Shown: positions 30,246 through 39,128, counted from the first letter of the stretch. The stretch: DNA of 64,000 nt from Myxococcales bacterium (GCA_030681895.1 JAUXRI010000064.1:1-64000); one strand, 5' to 3'. The notes: generated by a model not told the origin, from the letters alone. Program-made: numbers and translations.

Positions 30246-31442
30246 ATGAAGAGCGCGTGGAAACAAGACGACATCTGGTTCCTGAGTGGCAAACGAACGC
30301 CGTTCGGCACCTTCGGCGGCAGCTTGAAGGACTTCTCGGCGACGGACCTCGGCGTCGAGACGGCGAAGGCCGCGCTGGCGCAAGCAACGGTCGCGGCTGA
30401 TCAGGTACAGCACGTCGTCTACGGCAACGTGATGCAGACCAGCCCCGACGCCATCTACCTGGCGCGCCACATCGGCTTGAAGGCCGGCGTGCCCATTCCG
30501 GTGCCGGCGCTGAGCGTCAACCGGCTCTGCGGCTCGGGCTTCGAGGCGTTCACCATCGGCGCCAGCATGATGATGACCGACCAGGCGCAGGTCGTGCTCG
30601 CGGGCGGCACCGAGTCGATGTCGCAGGCGCCCCACGTCATTCGTGGCGCGCGCTGGGGCCTGCCGCTCGGCAGAGGCGGCCTCGAAGACACCATCACCGT
30701 CGGCCTCACCGACAGCTACACCGGCTTCCCGATGGGCATCACCGCCGAGAACCTGGCCGAGCAGTACAAGCTCACTCAGGCAGAGGTCGACGAGTTCTCG
30801 GTGCTCTCCCAGAAGCGCCACGCCGCTGCGCAAGAGGGCGGCCGCCTGACGCAAGAGATCATGCCCGTCGAGCTCAAGTCGAAGAAGGGCTCGACCTTCT
30901 TCGCGAAGGACGAGCACGGCCGGCCCGACGCGACCGTCGAAGGTTTCGCGCGGCTGCCGAAGGTCTTCAAGAAAGACGGCGTCGTGCACCCCGGCGCCGC
31001 GTCGGGCATCAACGATGGCGCCGCCAGCGCCGTGATGGCCACCCGCTCGTGGGCCGAGAAGAACGGCAAGAAGCCCATCGGCCGCCTCGTCAACTGGGCT
31101 GCTGTTGGCTGCGACCCGAAGGTGATGGGCATCGGCCCCGCGCCCGCCATTCGCGCCCTGATGGACCGCGCCGGCTTCAAGCTCTCGGACATCGATCTCT
31201 TCGAAGTCAACGAAGCGTTCGCGCCGCAGTACCTGGCCGTCGAGAAGGAATTGGGCCTGCCACGAGACCGGACGAACGTCGATGGTGGCGCGATCGCCGT
31301 CGGACACCCCCTCGCTGCTTCTGGCGCGCGCATCACCCTGCACCTGCTGTATGAGTTGAAGCGGCGTGGCGCGCGGTGGGGAGTGGGCAGCGCGTGCATT
31401 GGTGGTGGGCAGGGCATCGCGGTACTCGTGGAGGCACTGTGA
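30246..31442 (+). CDS. Acetyl-CoA acetyltransferase (thiolase)
   Basis: Thiolases join or split acetyl units on CoA. This 398-residue protein has both active Cys sites, NRLCGSGFEA (acyl carrier) and GSACIGGGQG near the C-terminus, and the GGAIAVGHPLAASG signature with its catalytic His. The NEAFAPQ motif is also normal. It could serve acetoacetyl-CoA formation, isoprenoid or fatty-acid metabolism. It lies in a chain with a Zn-finger protein, a small protein, a protease and a rhomboid-like protein, which is an unusual context. Its TGA overlaps the GTG of the next gene (GTGA). Confidence 0.95.
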   Translation: MKSAWKQDDIWFLSGKRTPFGTFGGSLKDFSATDLGVETAKAALAQATVAADQVQHVVYGNVMQTSPDAIYLARHIGLKAGVPIPVPALSVNRLCGSGFEAFTIGASMMMTDQAQVVLAGGTESMSQAPHVIRGARWGLPLGRGGLEDTITVGLTDSYTGFPMGITAENLAEQYKLTQAEVDEFSVLSQKRHAAAQEGGRLTQEIMPVELKSKKGSTFFAKDEHGRPDATVEGFARLPKVFKKDGVVHPGAASGINDGAASAVMATRSWAEKNGKKPIGRLVNWAAVGCDPKVMGIGPAPAIRALMDRAGFKLSDIDLFEVNEAFAPQYLAVEKELGLPRDRTNVDGGAIAVGHPLAASGARITLHLLYELKRRGARWGVGSACIGGGQGIAVLVEAL

Positions 31443-31672
31443 CGAGCAGCAACGTTCCCGACGCGAAGACGCTGCGCGAGCAGGCGAAGAAGATCGCCGA
31501 GCAGCGCCGAATCGACGCAAAGACCCGCAAGCGCAAGTGCGCCCTCTGCGGCACTGACGAGACCGAGCGCACGCCGTTCGTCGCGCACCCCGACGGCATC
31601 GGGCCCACCTGCAAAGAGCCCGGGCTCTGCGAGCACTACCGGGCCCACACCGCCAAGAGCGGCATTCGCTGA
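31439..31672 (+). CDS. Small Zn-finger-like protein
   Basis: The 77-residue product has a basic helix (DAKTLREQAKKIAEQRR) then a four-Cys arrangement, KCALCGTDET and later TCKEPGLCEHY, that would bind one zinc ion as CxxC and CxxxxxC. The GTG start overlaps the thiolase stop by four bases. No ATG is available ahead of the helix, and the family is unknown to me. A role as a regulator or an RNA- or protein-binding adaptor is possible. The next gene follows 19 bases later. Confidence 0.75.
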   Translation: MTSSNVPDAKTLREQAKKIAEQRRIDAKTRKRKCALCGTDETERTPFVAHPDGIGPTCKEPGLCEHYRAHTAKSGIR

Positions 31673-31691
31673 GAGACGACGAGGTCAGCCC

Positions 31692-31889
31692 ATGGCGGTC
31701 ATTCAGTTCACGGGTGTGAAGATCTTCTCGACCACGCTCGCGCGCGATCGCGAGATGATGGGCGAGACCATCACCCGGTGGATCAAGGACAACCCCCAGG
31801 CCGACCTCGTCGACAAGGTGGTGACGCAGAGCTCCGACAAGGAGTTCCACTGCCTCACCGTCACGCTGTTCTACCGTCACAAGAGCTGA
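31692..31889 (+). CDS. Small hypothetical protein
   Basis: The 65-residue product has a beta-alpha-beta-like pattern: a strand in AVIQFTGVKIFST, a helix in REMMGETITRWIKDN, and a strand in FHCLTVTLFYR. No family is recognised. Its RBS-like GAGG lies just upstream. It is between the Zn-finger gene and the protease gene, with gaps of 19 and 11 bases, so it is probably in the same operon. Confidence 0.7.
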   Translation: MAVIQFTGVKIFSTTLARDREMMGETITRWIKDNPQADLVDKVVTQSSDKEFHCLTVTLFYRHKS

Positions 31890-31900
31890 AGGCGCGGCTG

Positions 31901-32701
31901 ATGCTGCCCAGCCTCGTGTTGTCAGGGTTGTTGGCGATCGCTCCCGACGCCCGGCAAGAGCTCTTCGCGCGCCTCAAACAATCCGTCGTGGTGCTCGAGG
32001 TCTCGACGTCGTCTGGCCAGCGAACCGGCAACGGCACGGGCTTCGTGCTCCGTGAAGACGGCCTCGTCGTCACCAACCATCACGTCGTCGACGGCCACCG
32101 GAGCATGCGCGCCGTGTTCGCCGACGGGCGCAAGGCCGAGGTGACGGGCGTGCTGTTGCTCGACAAGGCGCACGATCTCGCCGTCGTTCGTATCGACGCG
32201 CGCGGCCTGGTCCCGCTGAAGCTCGGCAGCTCGACGGGCCTCAAAGAAGGCTCGCAGCTCTTCATGGCCGGCAACCCGATGGGCCTCGACTTCACCTTCA
32301 ACGAAGGGGTGCTCACGGCGCTGCGCCCCAGGGGCCTGCCAGCCGACCTCGGCCTCACGCTCGACGATGCCGACAAACAGGCGCTCCTGCAGCTGTCCAT
32401 CAACGCCGAGCCGGGCTCGAGCGGGAGCCCCGTCGTCGACGCCGACGGCGCGGTCGTGGCGGTGGTTCGCTCGAAGCTCGCGAGCGCGAACTTTGCGGTG
32501 CCCGTGGAGACCCTCGTCGCCCAGCTCACCGATGAGGTGCTCACCAGCGAGGCCCGGCCCATGCAGCAGATCCCCTGGTGGAACCTGGCCATCTCGGCGG
32601 TGGTCCTCACCGTGCTGGCGCTCTTCCTGATGGGCAGGCTCCGAGGTGGCGGCGGTGGAAGGCCTCGGGCACAACGTCGGTTCACGGGGTACGAAGAATG
32701 A
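31901..32701 (+). CDS. Membrane-anchored trypsin-like serine protease (DegP-type, no PDZ)
   Basis: The 266-residue product has an N-terminal hydrophobic leader (SLVLSGLLAIA), then a trypsin-like domain with all three catalytic residues: His in VVTNHHVVDG, Asp in KAHDLAVV and Ser in EPGSSGSPVV. It lacks the PDZ domain of DegP and ends with a membrane helix (WWNLAISAVVLTVLALFLMG) and a Gly/Arg tail, so the protease domain probably faces the periplasm. Its TGA overlaps the next ATG (ATGA), which tightly couples it to a rhomboid-like protein. A joint role in membrane protein quality control or signal cleavage is inferred. Confidence 0.88.
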   Translation: MLPSLVLSGLLAIAPDARQELFARLKQSVVVLEVSTSSGQRTGNGTGFVLREDGLVVTNHHVVDGHRSMRAVFADGRKAEVTGVLLLDKAHDLAVVRIDARGLVPLKLGSSTGLKEGSQLFMAGNPMGLDFTFNEGVLTALRPRGLPADLGLTLDDADKQALLQLSINAEPGSSGSPVVDADGAVVAVVRSKLASANFAVPVETLVAQLTDEVLTSEARPMQQIPWWNLAISAVVLTVLALFLMGRLRGGGGGRPRAQRRFTGYEE

Positions 32702-33408
32702 GTTTCGCCGACGAAGTGAAGAGGTGGGTGTCGCCGAGGAGCGTCGGCGGGCAGATGGCGCTGCTCCTCGTCGTGACGTCGATCATCGCGGCGGCCTCGC
32801 GGCCCGTGATGGAGCAGCTGCTCCTCAACCCTTCTGACGTGCTGCAGCAGTTCAAGCTGTGGCAGCTCGTCTCGCCGACGTTCCTGGTTCCGCCCTCTCC
32901 GCTCGGGCTCATCTTCGGGCTCATCATCTTGTTGCAGACCGGCGCCTGGCTCGAGACGCAGTGGAGCCGCCCCAAGGTCTGGCTCTTCGTCTTCGGCGTC
33001 AACCTGCTCGCGAACGTGGCGACCGTGCTGGTGGGGTTGCTCTCTCCGAGCGTCTTCGCGAGCTCGTTCTTCGGCGGGTACACCACCATCGAAGCCTTGT
33101 GGATTGCGCAGGGGCTCATCGTCGGGCCGGGGCGCCTCAACTGGTTCGGGTTTCCGGTGTCGGGCTACGCGTTCGCGGTGATCGGCGCGGCGTTCACGCT
33201 CCTCGCGGGCATCACGGGCAGCTGGGTCGCCGTGGTGCCGCAGCTCTTCGGCATCGCCATCACCGTCGCGTGGGTGCAGGGCTACACGCCCGCGCAGCTG
33301 CTGTTGCGGTTCCGCTCGCGACAGCTCGAGCGCGATCTTCGAAAGCGCTCGTCACATCTCTCGGTGGTGAAGGGTCAGAAGAAGGACCGCGACTCGTACA
33401 TGAACTGA
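32698..33408 (+). CDS. Rhomboid/derlin-like membrane protein lacking the catalytic Ser motif
   Basis: The 236-residue product has about six membrane helices with a WQLVSPTF segment and a rhomboid-type start (MALLLVVTSIIAAAS). No GxSG active-site motif is present; the position where it is expected reads FFGGYTTIEALW. It therefore looks like a pseudo-protease of the rhomboid/derlin type, which in known systems binds membrane substrates for other enzymes. It is directly coupled to a membrane-anchored protease by a four-base overlap. The C-terminus is basic and charged (RKRSSHLSVVKGQKKDRDS). Family placement is by fold pattern and remains tentative. Confidence 0.65.
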   Translation: MSFADEVKRWVSPRSVGGQMALLLVVTSIIAAASRPVMEQLLLNPSDVLQQFKLWQLVSPTFLVPPSPLGLIFGLIILLQTGAWLETQWSRPKVWLFVFGVNLLANVATVLVGLLSPSVFASSFFGGYTTIEALWIAQGLIVGPGRLNWFGFPVSGYAFAVIGAAFTLLAGITGSWVAVVPQLFGIAITVAWVQGYTPAQLLLRFRSRQLERDLRKRSSHLSVVKGQKKDRDSYMN

Positions 33409-33424
33409 CGTCGCGACGTTCGCT

Positions 33425-33769
33425 TCAGCGCGTGGTGCGGAGGAACCCGCTGAGCGCCTGACGATCACCTGCCGGCAGCTCCGACGTGAACGAGACGCCG
33501 AGCCCACGCAACACCCCGCGCCCGTCTCGCTCGATGCGCGCCACCGAGCCGACCAGCGTGCAGTACCTGGGGCCATCTCCGTACGGCAGCGCGAGCGCCA
33601 CCCGCACCGGAGTGCCTTCCCGCGCAGCTTCACGGGTCTTCAGGAAGAGCCCACCTTCCGAGAGATCGGCGACGGCGTCCTTCACGTAGCGGTTGCCGAT
33701 GCGGCAGTGGGCCGTCAGCGTCACGGGGATTCGCGGAAACCCTCGTTTTTCCAGACCGCTTTGAAGCAT
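33425..33769 (-). CDS. Single-domain PilZ protein
   Basis: The 114-residue product is a complete PilZ domain with the c-di-GMP motif RGFPR (RxxxR) at its start and VADLSEGGLFLKT (DxSxGG) about 30 residues later. Both are intact, so it should bind the second messenger. The ATG at 33769 is chosen since a clear ribosome site, GGAGG, lies six bases before it; the frame is open to 33835 but without such a site. The downstream neighbour on the same strand direction is the repeat-rich giant's end, 168 bases upstream. Confidence 0.88.
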   Translation of the reverse strand: MLQSGLEKRGFPRIPVTLTAHCRIGNRYVKDAVADLSEGGLFLKTREAAREGTPVRVALALPYGDGPRYCTLVGSVARIERDGRGVLRGLGVSFTSELPAGDRQALSGFLRTTR

Positions 33770-33782
33770 GCGCACCTCCGGC
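33770..33782 (-). promoter_or_regulatory. Ribosome binding site of the PilZ gene
   Basis: Read on the minus strand, CCGGAGGTGCGC stands directly before the ATG at 33769, giving a GGAGG core with six bases of spacing. It decides the start against the longer frame to 33835. Confidence 0.75.
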
Positions 33783-33936
33783 CCTGCAGTGTGGCGATGG
33801 GTGACAAAGTGCGCGAACTGCACACGTGCTGTCAACGGGGCGGGGCCGTCGGAACAGAAAATTCTACGACGCGTGGCGGCATCGGCACCCTCGCGAGAGC
33901 GGTTCTGCGCGTGTCCAGCCAGCGCTGCGTGTGGGT

Positions 33937-36900
33937 TCAGCTCTCGATGCTGACGGTCTGAACGCCGTGGCGATAGATGTAGATGCGCTCGGTGTTCGTG
34001 CGGTTGTCGGCTGGCACCACGAAGAAGCCCGGGCCGCCCTGGCCGTGATCGCGAGAGAAGCCCGCGACCTGGCGACCATCTTTGAAGGTCACGCGGACCT
34101 TCTGGCCGGTGCTCGCAGGCGAGCGGGCGCCCGGGGCGAGCATGAAGAAGATGGCCTTGACCCTGCCGAGCGCGATGCCTTCGACGCCGGCGGGCCCTTC
34201 GAGCGACAACGAATCGGCGCCGAGGTCCGGGTCCTTCAGGGCGCCGCGCTTCACCTGCCCCTCCATCGTGTGGAGGATGACGCGGTGTTCACCAGCGACC
34301 TGCACCGGCCCGCTCGACTTCACGGTGCCAGATCGGTCGAACAGCTCATCGGCCATCACGCGTGGCGGCGGCTGAACCGGTATCGCAGACGGCGCGGGAA
34401 CGACGGGCGCTGGAACGCGAGCGGGAGCGGGAGGAGGCACGAAGGTCGGTGCGGGGACCGCGACGCGCGTGTTCAGCGGAGGCGGCGCGGGTGCCACCGG
34501 AATCTCGGCATCCCAGGCAGCTGGTTCGCTGGGCAGGTCCTCTTCGACGACGATGCCTTGAATGATCTCGCCGTCGGGCTCTTCCTCGACATCGATCGAG
34601 GCCCCGCTGCGCTGCCACGATTCTCCGGTGCTCGTCAGGGCCTTCGCGTCGAGAAAGTCGGCGTTGCTCGAGAGCTCGATCTGCCCCTCTTCGATCGACG
34701 ACTCGCTCGACATCGGCATCGCGTTGGCGAGGCTCGCAGCCGGCCCTGACTCGACCTCGAACGGCTCGCTGTCGACCGACACGTCGCCCACGTCCATCGT
34801 GGGGAGCTCGTTCGTCAGGCCGCCGGGAATGAAGTCCGCGTTCGACGCCAGCTCGACCTGGTCTTCGGGTTGGCCCGCGAGCTCAGGCGCCGCCGTCGCG
34901 ACGTCACCGAACATCGAGCGGTCGGCCACCGGAGCGGCCGATGCGTCGCTCTGCCATTGGCTCGCGAAGACCTGCGAGGCGGCGGCAGCGGGCCCTGTCT
35001 CGAGCGGAATCGGATCATCCCAACTGCTCGCGAAGACCTCGGTCGCGGCCGGCGGTGCCGTCTCGGGGGCGACGGCCCAGTCGGTGGAGACGGCCGCAGG
35101 AGCTGGAGGCTGCCAGGGTGCGGCGGGGGCCTCCCACCGCGCGGCGGCTGAGTCAGTCCTGATCGCAGCGCCAGGGGTCGAGGCCAGCGGCGGTGGAATC
35201 GCCAGCGCGTCGAACGCGGACGGGGAGGACGCCAGTCCCGTCAGGACTTCACCACCAACCACGGGAAGGTCGTCGAGCGACGCCTCGAGGCCGTTGTCCG
35301 TGGGCTGCGGTTCGACCGTCGAGTCGAGAACGGGAAGGTCATCGAGTGACGGCGCGAACGACTCCTCGGGAGCGCGCGAGGCCTGGACGACCTCTGCCCA
35401 ATTCGAGTCGACGGGAACATCGTCGGAGCTCATCGAGACATCGAACGATTCGCCGGTGACGGGCGCGGCGTCGACGAGGGGTGCGACCTCGGTGGCCGGC
35501 GGTGCCTCGAAGGACGCGGCCTCGACGATGGGGTCGGTTTCAAACGCTGCGCCTGCCTCGACGACGGGGCTTGTCTCGGCGATGGGCTCACTCTCGAACG
35601 AGCTCGCGGCTTCGACGATCGGCGCGTCTTCGAAGGCGGAGGGCTCGACGATCGGCCCGGCCTCGACGATCGGAGCCGATTCGAAGACCGACGCGGCCTC
35701 GACGATGGGAGCTGATTCGAAGACCGACGCGGCCTCGACGATGGGAGCCGATTCGAAGACAGACGCGGCTTCGACAATCGGCGCGGCCTCGACAACCGGC
35801 GCGGCTTCGACAACCGGCGCGGCTTCGACAATCGGCGCGGCTTCGACACTCGGCGCGGACTCGACAACCGGCGCCGCCTCGACGATCGGCTCGGCCTCGA
35901 AAACCGATGCGGCTTCGACAATCGGCTCGGCCTCGAAAACCGATGCGGTCTCGACCGGCGCCACCTCGACAACCGGCGCCACCTCGACAACCGGCGCCAC
36001 CTCGACCATCGGCGCCACCTCGACGACGGGAAGCATCTCGCCATCCGTCGCAACCTCGACGCCGGCGATCGGTTCCTCGAGCATCGGCACGTCGAGCAGC
36101 GACACCGCAGCGGGCACCCCGGCCAGCGGCGGGACCTCGAGCAGGGCCCCCGCCTCGGGAGCCGGCTCGAACATCATGCTCGGCGTCGGGTCGATGATCG
36201 GCCCGTCCGACGCCGCCACGTCCACCATCATGCTGGGCGTTGGGTCGATCACTGGCCCATCGGACGACGCGGAATCGAACGTGGGCGCCTTCTTCGACGC
36301 CAGCATCGGGAGGTCGGGCAGCACGTCCGTGCTCTCGGGCGCTGCCGACAACTCTGCGAGCAACGGGCTCGACTGGGCGTCAGCTCCGCCGAGCTCGACG
36401 TCGGCGACTTCGGTGATCCCCGAGATGCTCGACTCGGGAACGTCATCGACTGACGGGAGTTCGCTCAGGGCGTTGAACGCGGCCACCTCGAGCTGCGTCG
36501 CGACGCTCTCGGTGGAGTCGTTCAGGCTCACCAGCGGCAGCTCGTCTGCGGGCGCCGGCAACAGCGACGACACCGCGGTCGCCTCGACCTTCCGCGGAGC
36601 CTCAGGGGCTGACGCCTTGCTGAAGCCGGCGCCTCCGAACAGCGGCATCGAAGGAATCTTGATGGGCGGCGGCTCGGCGTGCGGCGGTGCGACGGGCGGG
36701 GCCGCAGCGCGAGGAGGCGCCGTGGGGCCACCGTCTTCGTCATCGAGGAGCGCCGAGCGGAGATCGGCGACCGGGTCTTCCGGGATGTTGAGGTTGAGCG
36801 GAGGAACCGCGCTCGACTGCCGCGCCTGCGCGGACGGCGCCGTCGGAATCGGAGAAACCTCTTCGTCCGAGACCTCCATCACCTCTTCGCTTGCGACCTC

Positions 36901-37638
36901 GGACGCACCTGACGGGCTCGCCGACGGAACCGGCGCAGCGGGGTCAGACTGCCAGGTCGGCGGCGGGCCTTGCGGCGGCGCGGGTTGCTCCCAGCTCCCC
37001 TGTTGCTGCTCCGGAGCACCGTATGCGGGTGCTGGGCTCGAATAGCCCTGCTGGTTCGGAGGGTAGTAGCCAGGTTGTTGCTGCTGCCCGTACCAGCCCT
37101 GCTGCGGCGGGTATTGCGGCTGGGCCTGGTAGGGCTGCTGGTACTGCTGCGGAGCGTACCCGTAGCCCTGTTGCTGGTTCGGATCGTACGCCGGCTGATT
37201 CGGATCGTACGCGGGCTGGTTCGGATCGTACGCAGGCTGGTTCGGGTCGTACGCAGGCTGGTTCGGATCGTACGCCTGCGGCTGGTTCGGATCGTACGCA
37301 GGCTGGTTCGGGTCGTACGCCTGAGGCTGCTGATTGGGATCGTAGTAACCCGGCTGCTGTTGCTGCTGCCCGTACCAGTCCTGCTGCGGCGCCTGATTGT
37401 CGTAGTACCCGGGCTGTTGCTGCTGCTGCCCCCACTGCTGCGGCTGGTTCGGGTCGTAGCCAGGCGGGTACGGGTACCACTGCCCGTCGGCGCCCCATTG
37501 ACCGTACTGGCTCATGTCGACGCCGAGCTGCGCCGCGAGCTCGTACCAACGTTGGTCTTCGTTTGGTGTCAGCCCGTTCGTCTTCCTCTTGTCATCGAGG
37601 AAACGGAACTCGCGCATGGCTGCCTGGGTGTCAGACAT
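33937..37638 (-). CDS. Large acidic repeat-rich protein
   Basis: The 1,233-residue product has no signal peptide. Residues 1-45 form a conserved-looking helix pair (MREFRFLDDKRKTNGL, RWYELAAQLGVDMS). Residues 58-190 are Tyr/Gln/Pro-rich, with seven YDPNQ(P)-type heptad repeats at 108-157. An acidic, disordered middle follows, with VEAAP-type repeats and two DGPxIDPTPSMM copies and two LxSNADF copies. The last 130 residues look folded (HRVILHTMEGQVKRGAL, KVRVTFKDGRQVAGFSRDHG) and may be a PilZ-like beta barrel. The architecture, with terminal domains joined by a long spacer, suggests a scaffold. It is preceded in the same direction by the peptidase gene, 52 bases away. Confidence 0.8.
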   Translation of the reverse strand: MSDTQAAMREFRFLDDKRKTNGLTPNEDQRWYELAAQLGVDMSQYGQWGADGQWYPYPPGYDPNQPQQWGQQQQQPGYYDNQAPQQDWYGQQQQQPGYYDPNQQPQAYDPNQPAYDPNQPQAYDPNQPAYDPNQPAYDPNQPAYDPNQPAYDPNQQQGYGYAPQQYQQPYQAQPQYPPQQGWYGQQQQPGYYPPNQQGYSSPAPAYGAPEQQQGSWEQPAPPQGPPPTWQSDPAAPVPSASPSGASEVASEEVMEVSDEEVSPIPTAPSAQARQSSAVPPLNLNIPEDPVADLRSALLDDEDGGPTAPPRAAAPPVAPPHAEPPPIKIPSMPLFGGAGFSKASAPEAPRKVEATAVSSLLPAPADELPLVSLNDSTESVATQLEVAAFNALSELPSVDDVPESSISGITEVADVELGGADAQSSPLLAELSAAPESTDVLPDLPMLASKKAPTFDSASSDGPVIDPTPSMMVDVAASDGPIIDPTPSMMFEPAPEAGALLEVPPLAGVPAAVSLLDVPMLEEPIAGVEVATDGEMLPVVEVAPMVEVAPVVEVAPVVEVAPVETASVFEAEPIVEAASVFEAEPIVEAAPVVESAPSVEAAPIVEAAPVVEAAPVVEAAPIVEAASVFESAPIVEAASVFESAPIVEAASVFESAPIVEAGPIVEPSAFEDAPIVEAASSFESEPIAETSPVVEAGAAFETDPIVEAASFEAPPATEVAPLVDAAPVTGESFDVSMSSDDVPVDSNWAEVVQASRAPEESFAPSLDDLPVLDSTVEPQPTDNGLEASLDDLPVVGGEVLTGLASSPSAFDALAIPPPLASTPGAAIRTDSAAARWEAPAAPWQPPAPAAVSTDWAVAPETAPPAATEVFASSWDDPIPLETGPAAAASQVFASQWQSDASAAPVADRSMFGDVATAAPELAGQPEDQVELASNADFIPGGLTNELPTMDVGDVSVDSEPFEVESGPAASLANAMPMSSESSIEEGQIELSSNADFLDAKALTSTGESWQRSGASIDVEEEPDGEIIQGIVVEEDLPSEPAAWDAEIPVAPAPPPLNTRVAVPAPTFVPPPAPARVPAPVVPAPSAIPVQPPPRVMADELFDRSGTVKSSGPVQVAGEHRVILHTMEGQVKRGALKDPDLGADSLSLEGPAGVEGIALGRVKAIFFMLAPGARSPASTGQKVRVTFKDGRQVAGFSRDHGQGGPGFFVVPADNRTNTERIYIYRHGVQTVSIES
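35470..36035. repeat. VEAAP-type protein repeats (coding, tandem degenerate)
   Basis: The coding DNA of the repeat-rich giant carries about 25 imperfect units of 15 to 18 bases coding PVVEAA, SVFESAP and PIVEAA-like peptides. Copies near 35660-35770 are close to identical over 54 bases, three in a row, which suggests recent expansion by slippage or recombination. Confidence 0.75.
37168..37317. repeat. 21-base tandem repeats coding YDPNQPA
   Basis: Seven consecutive units code YDPNQPA or a close variant, as 21-base direct repeats with few silent changes; one unit has an extra Gln. The low number of silent changes suggests recent expansion, and copy number may vary among strains. Confidence 0.85.
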
Positions 37639-37690
37639 AAGAACGGCGCGAGATTAGCCCGAAATCTCCAGACCCCAAGGAAGCGTTCAG

Positions 37691-39100
37691 CTAGTTCGCG
37701 AGGATTTCGTCGCGCACACTGTCTTCGAAGCGCGCGAGGTCGGAGGAGGTGTGCATGCCGAAGGCCTTCTCGAAGGGCACACCCTTGCCTACGTCGCGCA
37801 GCAGACTGACGAGATCGGCCATGCCGTAGCGCTGCACGTAGGTGCGCATGGCCATCGCCGCGTACGAGTAGAGCATTCCGGGATCCGACGACGCGATGAG
37901 CGGGTCGTCGCGCATCGAGGAGAGGGACGGCAGCCGCTTCTGCGCGGCGAGCTGCTTGAGGTACGCGTGGTAGCGGCCTTCGGGTCTGCTGCGGCCGACG
38001 AACTCCCATTCGACGTACTCGGCCAGCCCCTCGTTGGCCCACTTCGGCAGGCCCCGGGTGTCGAACTGACAGAGTTCGTCGACGACGGCGTGAACGTATT
38101 CGTGCACGAGCGTCGCCATGTTCTGGGGGTTGATCTCGGCCGAGTCGTTCATGCGAATCGCGCTGCCCGAGTAGAAGCCGGCGATCGCCGCCGCAGCCCA
38201 CGGCCCGTGGTGCATCGTGAACTCGGCCTTCGAATACAGGATGACGTCGACGGCGCTCTCGCGGGCGACGCCCATCACGTTGCGGGCGGCGAGGCGCGAC
38301 TCCTCGAGCGCGGCCTGCACGCGGCCCTCGTATTCAGCGCGCTGGCCGAAGTCGCGTTGGGCGTTGAAGTAGCGGAACCGAAAGTACGCGTTCTGGCGGG
38401 TGCGGCGGCCCTCTTCGTCCACGCTCGACTCGTAGCTGCGTGACTCTCCCAGCTTCGGCGGGGCGGGACGGCGAGGGTTCGACGGTCGTTCGTCGTCGTC
38501 GTCCCCGCCCTCGGTCTCGACGACGAGGGGGCTGGAGCGGACCTCTGGCTCGGCCGCCTTGCGCGTTCTGCCCGAGAGCTGCGCCCGCGCCGACGCGGCC
38601 TCCTCGACCAGGGCCTGCGCGCTCACCATCAACGTCTGCGCGTCGCCGAAGGCCTTCGACGTCTTCGGAACGGTGGAGAGGACCCGCACCGCGCCAGCTC
38701 CGTCCTTCTCTTCGATCATCAACCGCGCGAGCTCGACTGCGATGGCGCCGTCCTTCGCGTGGCGCTTGAGGCCGACCCGCAACACGTCGTCGGCGGCCGA
38801 GCGTTGATCGGTCTTGATGGCCGCCTGCGCCGTGCAGACGACGGCTTGCGCCTGGCTCTCGAAGGCGACGCTCTTCTCTCCGAGCGAAAACGCCATCACC
38901 GCGTCGGCCGGGAGCAGCGCCTCACAGCCCTTCAGGAGCGCGGTGGCGATGCGCTTCTGGTCCTTCGCGGCGTAGCCCTTCGGTTGAACGGCGGCGAAGG
39001 CGAGGTACAGCTCTTCCCATTGGGCGGCCTTCGCGAATGCGTCGGCGCTGGCGGCGGTGGGCGCTCCGGACAGAACGAGCAGCAGCGAGGCGGTCAACAC
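37691..39100 (-). CDS. Secreted gluzincin-type metallopeptidase with TPR-like N-terminus
   Basis: The 469-residue product starts with a signal peptide (TASLLLVLSGAPTAASA), then a helical repeat part (about residues 25-190), an acidic and Pro-rich linker, and a metallopeptidase domain. The zinc motif HEYVHAVVDE supplies two His and the catalytic Glu; the third ligand is the Glu in NEGLAEYVEW, 35 residues or so later. The pattern is that of the peptidase MA-like (gluzincin) family. GTG is the only start that keeps the signal peptide. It lies between a cNMP-binding protein and the repeat-rich giant, in the same direction. Confidence 0.87.
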   Translation of the reverse strand: MLTASLLLVLSGAPTAASADAFAKAAQWEELYLAFAAVQPKGYAAKDQKRIATALLKGCEALLPADAVMAFSLGEKSVAFESQAQAVVCTAQAAIKTDQRSAADDVLRVGLKRHAKDGAIAVELARLMIEEKDGAGAVRVLSTVPKTSKAFGDAQTLMVSAQALVEEAASARAQLSGRTRKAAEPEVRSSPLVVETEGGDDDDERPSNPRRPAPPKLGESRSYESSVDEEGRRTRQNAYFRFRYFNAQRDFGQRAEYEGRVQAALEESRLAARNVMGVARESAVDVILYSKAEFTMHHGPWAAAAIAGFYSGSAIRMNDSAEINPQNMATLVHEYVHAVVDELCQFDTRGLPKWANEGLAEYVEWEFVGRSRPEGRYHAYLKQLAAQKRLPSLSSMRDDPLIASSDPGMLYSYAAMAMRTYVQRYGMADLVSLLRDVGKGVPFEKAFGMHTSSDLARFEDSVRDEILAN

Positions 39101-39128
39101 GCGGCGAGAGTCTACGCGAGACGCGGCC

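Noticed and set aside
34562..37045. Plus-strand open frame of 827 codons, Ser/Thr/Ala-rich, opposite the repeat protein
   Set aside because: It is the mirror of the repeats; no RBS or conserved ends, while the minus strand has a clear start and folded termini.
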